A stretch of DNA of 32,192 nt from Candidatus Lindowbacteria bacterium RIFCSPLOWO2_12_FULL_62_27 (GTDB taxonomy: Bacteria > Lindowbacteria > 2-12-FULL-62-27): positions 1 to 32,192 of the forward strand of contig MFPR01000005.1 in assembly GCA_001784175.1 (NCBI GenBank). The letters are read 5' to 3'. The notes under the pieces were generated by a model that was not told the origin of the DNA, ran no database searches, and saw nothing but the letters and a program-made list of their open reading frames with translations. Shown piece after piece: positions 30,881-32,192 of the stretch; position 1 is the stretch's first letter, and the number at the start of each line of letters is the position of its first letter. The position numbers and the translations under genes are program-made.

Positions 30881-32100
30881 GCGCCCGCCTCCCCCCTGCC
30901 TTCTCCCTCCTTCTGCCATGGCGGGAAGAGTTTGACAAGAACGGCGAGAATCACAAACGGAAGCACCATGATGACCGCGGCGCTGAAGAGCCCCTCGCGG
31001 CCGGCGATGCCCAATTTGTAGGTGGTCAGGCCCCGGAAACTTTTCGAGACGAACTGGCCGCCGATCACGACGTTCCAGCGCATCGCCAGAACGCCCAGCA
31101 AAATCAAAAGGCTGCTGATGGTGTAGACCGCCTTTCTCACCCGCTCGTGCACATGGGCGACGCGGGCGAATCCCAAAAGCAGCATGGGCACGATCGATCC
31201 CAGAAAAACCTGCACGACCAGCATGCTGAGATAGAGCATGCCTTCCAGCATCACCACCGTGATGTCGTAGTGCTCCTCGGCCTCGTAGGATTTCTGGATC
31301 ATCTCGAGCGCCTCGAGGCTGAAAGAGACGATGAGGGCGACGAGGAGGTACCGGGCGATGGTGTCGACGCAGTCCATCCGTTCGCCGACGACCTGCTCGC
31401 CGCGCAGCCAGCACGAGAACATGTAGATCACCATGACGGCGGCGATGCCGGACACCATCGCGGAAAAAAGAAAGATGATCGGCATGAGGGCGGTCGACCA
31501 CCAGGGGATGGCCTTGATGGAGCCGAAGATGAACCCGACGTATCCGTGCAGGAGGACGGCCGACGGAATGCCGACGACGGTGATGGCGCGGCCGATCTTG
31601 TCGTCGAGTTTGAGGGATTCGGGCGAGAGGTTGTCGGCGCCGAGCGTGAGGATTTTGTAAAACCAGCGAAGCGGCGCGGGTTTGGTTTTCGACAGGGTCA
31701 CGATGTCCTTGCGATAGTCGAACCAGAGTTCCAGCAACAGAACGATCGTCAGATACCAGAGATAGACGAACCCGAACATGGCCATGGCGGACGTGGGATT
31801 GGGCGTCACCAGAATTTCCCATGCGCGTTCCGGCCGGCCCAGGTGCGCGTTGAGCGGCATGGGCGCGACGAGCAGAAATGCCAGCGAGGTCAGGAGCGAC
31901 AGCCGGTAGGCGGGCGCCATCGCGCGCACGTTGAAGACGCGCACGAGGGACGCCAGAATGAACGCGCCGGCCACGAGGCCCGTGATATACGGATAGAGGA
32001 CGATCAGCACGCTCCACTGCAGCTCCACTTCGTTCGGATAAATAAACCCGGACACCCGCTCGAGCGCCTCGTAGAATTCCTCGATCAGATGCGGATCCAT
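30877..32100 (-). CDS. NrfD/PsrC-family membrane quinone-reactive subunit (cluster C)
   Basis: The 407-residue protein has about 10 membrane helices, for example LQWSVLIVLYPYITGLVAGAF, LLTSLAFLLVAPMPL and FGFVYLWYLTIVLLLELW. The NAHLGRPERAWEILVTPNPTSAM segment between helices 2 and 3 is a family hallmark. NrfD/PsrC proteins bind quinone and in some complexes help translocate charge. The ATG at 32100 has AAGGAGGTGAG upstream and follows the FeS subunit stop by 1 nt. Its stop overlaps the multihaem cytochrome start. The usual partner would be a molybdoenzyme, a multihaem protein or an FeS subunit; here the last two are adjacent. Confidence 0.92.
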   Translation of the reverse strand: MDPHLIEEFYEALERVSGFIYPNEVELQWSVLIVLYPYITGLVAGAFILASLVRVFNVRAMAPAYRLSLLTSLAFLLVAPMPLNAHLGRPERAWEILVTPNPTSAMAMFGFVYLWYLTIVLLLELWFDYRKDIVTLSKTKPAPLRWFYKILTLGADNLSPESLKLDDKIGRAITVVGIPSAVLLHGYVGFIFGSIKAIPWWSTALMPIIFLFSAMVSGIAAVMVIYMFSCWLRGEQVVGERMDCVDTIARYLLVALIVSFSLEALEMIQKSYEAEEHYDITVVMLEGMLYLSMLVVQVFLGSIVPMLLLGFARVAHVHERVRKAVYTISSLLILLGVLAMRWNVVIGGQFVSKSFRGLTTYKLGIAGREGLFSAAVIMVLPFVILAVLVKLFPPWQKEGEGRGEAGA

Positions 32101-32101
32101 T

Positions 32102-32192
32102 TTATCTCACCTCCTTGTCCAGACCCTTGTAGACCAGTTTGGGCTGGGTGCCCAGATGAGGTTTCAGGACGTTGACGCGGTTTTCCTGCGAG
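32102..32192 (-). CDS. C-terminal end of an FeS subunit, cut by the window edge
   Basis: The last 29 codons read NRVNVLKPHLGTQPKLVY then KGLDKEVR and stop (32102-32104). The VLKPHLGTxPKxxY ending is characteristic of the four-cluster ferredoxin subunits (PsrB/NrfC/DsrO/HmeA-type) that pair with NrfD proteins. The gene overlaps the ribosome binding site of the NrfD gene by 1 nt spacing, so they form one operon. The rest lies outside the window. Confidence 0.75.
   Translation of the reverse strand, partial: SQENRVNVLKPHLGTQPKLVYKGLDKEVR

Noticed and set aside
29342-32017. Apparent 891-codon fusion of NrfD and the multihaem cytochrome
   Set aside because: The N-terminal part is an out-of-frame reading of the NrfD gene. 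The cytochrome starts at 30880.
1-32192. tRNA, rRNA, CRISPR, transposase or integrase genes
   Set aside because: I scanned for characteristic sequences and repeat spacing and saw none. Apart from the palindromic elements there is no direct sign of mobile DNA.

Overview
The window is GC-rich DNA from a Gram-negative (two-membrane) anaerobic or facultative bacterium. The evidence is four outer-membrane beta-barrel proteins, Tat-exported molybdoenzymes, several multihaem c-type cytochromes, a LolA-like lipoprotein carrier and an RND/MMPL exporter. The gene content resembles respiratory islands of Deltaproteobacteria-like or Nitrospirota-like lineages and of uncultured phyla, but no marker gene fixes the taxon. 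I count 33 protein genes, two of them cut by the window ends, and every one lies on the minus strand. I saw no rRNA, tRNA, CRISPR array or transposase.

Layout, left to right (transcription runs right to left). Positions 1-2152 hold the start of a small gene behind a sharp promoter and dyad, a two-CBS-domain protein, and an outer-membrane porin with its own promoter. Cluster A (2303-8366) is transcribed as porin, Tat-exported 4x[4Fe-4S] protein, molybdopterin oxidoreductase, TorD chaperone and membrane-anchored tetrahaem cytochrome, and ends at an intrinsic terminator. Positions 8518-10981 hold a small arsR operon: ArsR regulator, an MtrA-like corrinoid-protein homologue with a C-terminal DUF4346-like domain, a four-helix membrane protein and a carboxymuconolactone-decarboxylase-family protein.

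Cluster B (10994-27315) is the centrepiece: an ArsR regulator followed by 14 tightly packed genes. They encode a large molybdopterin oxidoreductase, its FeS subunit, a multi-FeS protein, TorD, a dihaem cytochrome, a complete Rieske/cytochrome b/subunit IV-cytochrome c complex of the b6f type, a beta-barrel, a FecR-PKD protein, an Mrp ATPase, an MMPL exporter, a LolA-like carrier and another beta-barrel. Positions 27535-29333 hold a secreted protein and a VapBC toxin-antitoxin pair. Cluster C (29342 to the right end) is a heptahaem NapC/NirT-like cytochrome, an NrfD/PsrC membrane quinone module and the tail of an FeS subunit.

The genes suggest a branched quinone-linked respiratory system. NrfD/FeS/heptahaem (C) and the bc complex (B) exchange electrons with the quinone pool, soluble or anchored cytochromes carry them through the periplasm, and two molybdoenzymes (A, B) act on substrates that I cannot identify from sequence. 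The least expected observations are: (1) the fusion in one operon of a molybdoenzyme, a whole bc complex and an RND/lipoprotein/outer-membrane export trio; (2) two related palindromic elements inserted in frame into two different proteins of that operon; (3) a matching sigma-54-like promoter upstream of clusters A and B; (4) an Asp in place of an FeS-ligand Cys in the cluster A molybdoenzyme; and (5) the ArsR-controlled MtrA-like operon.
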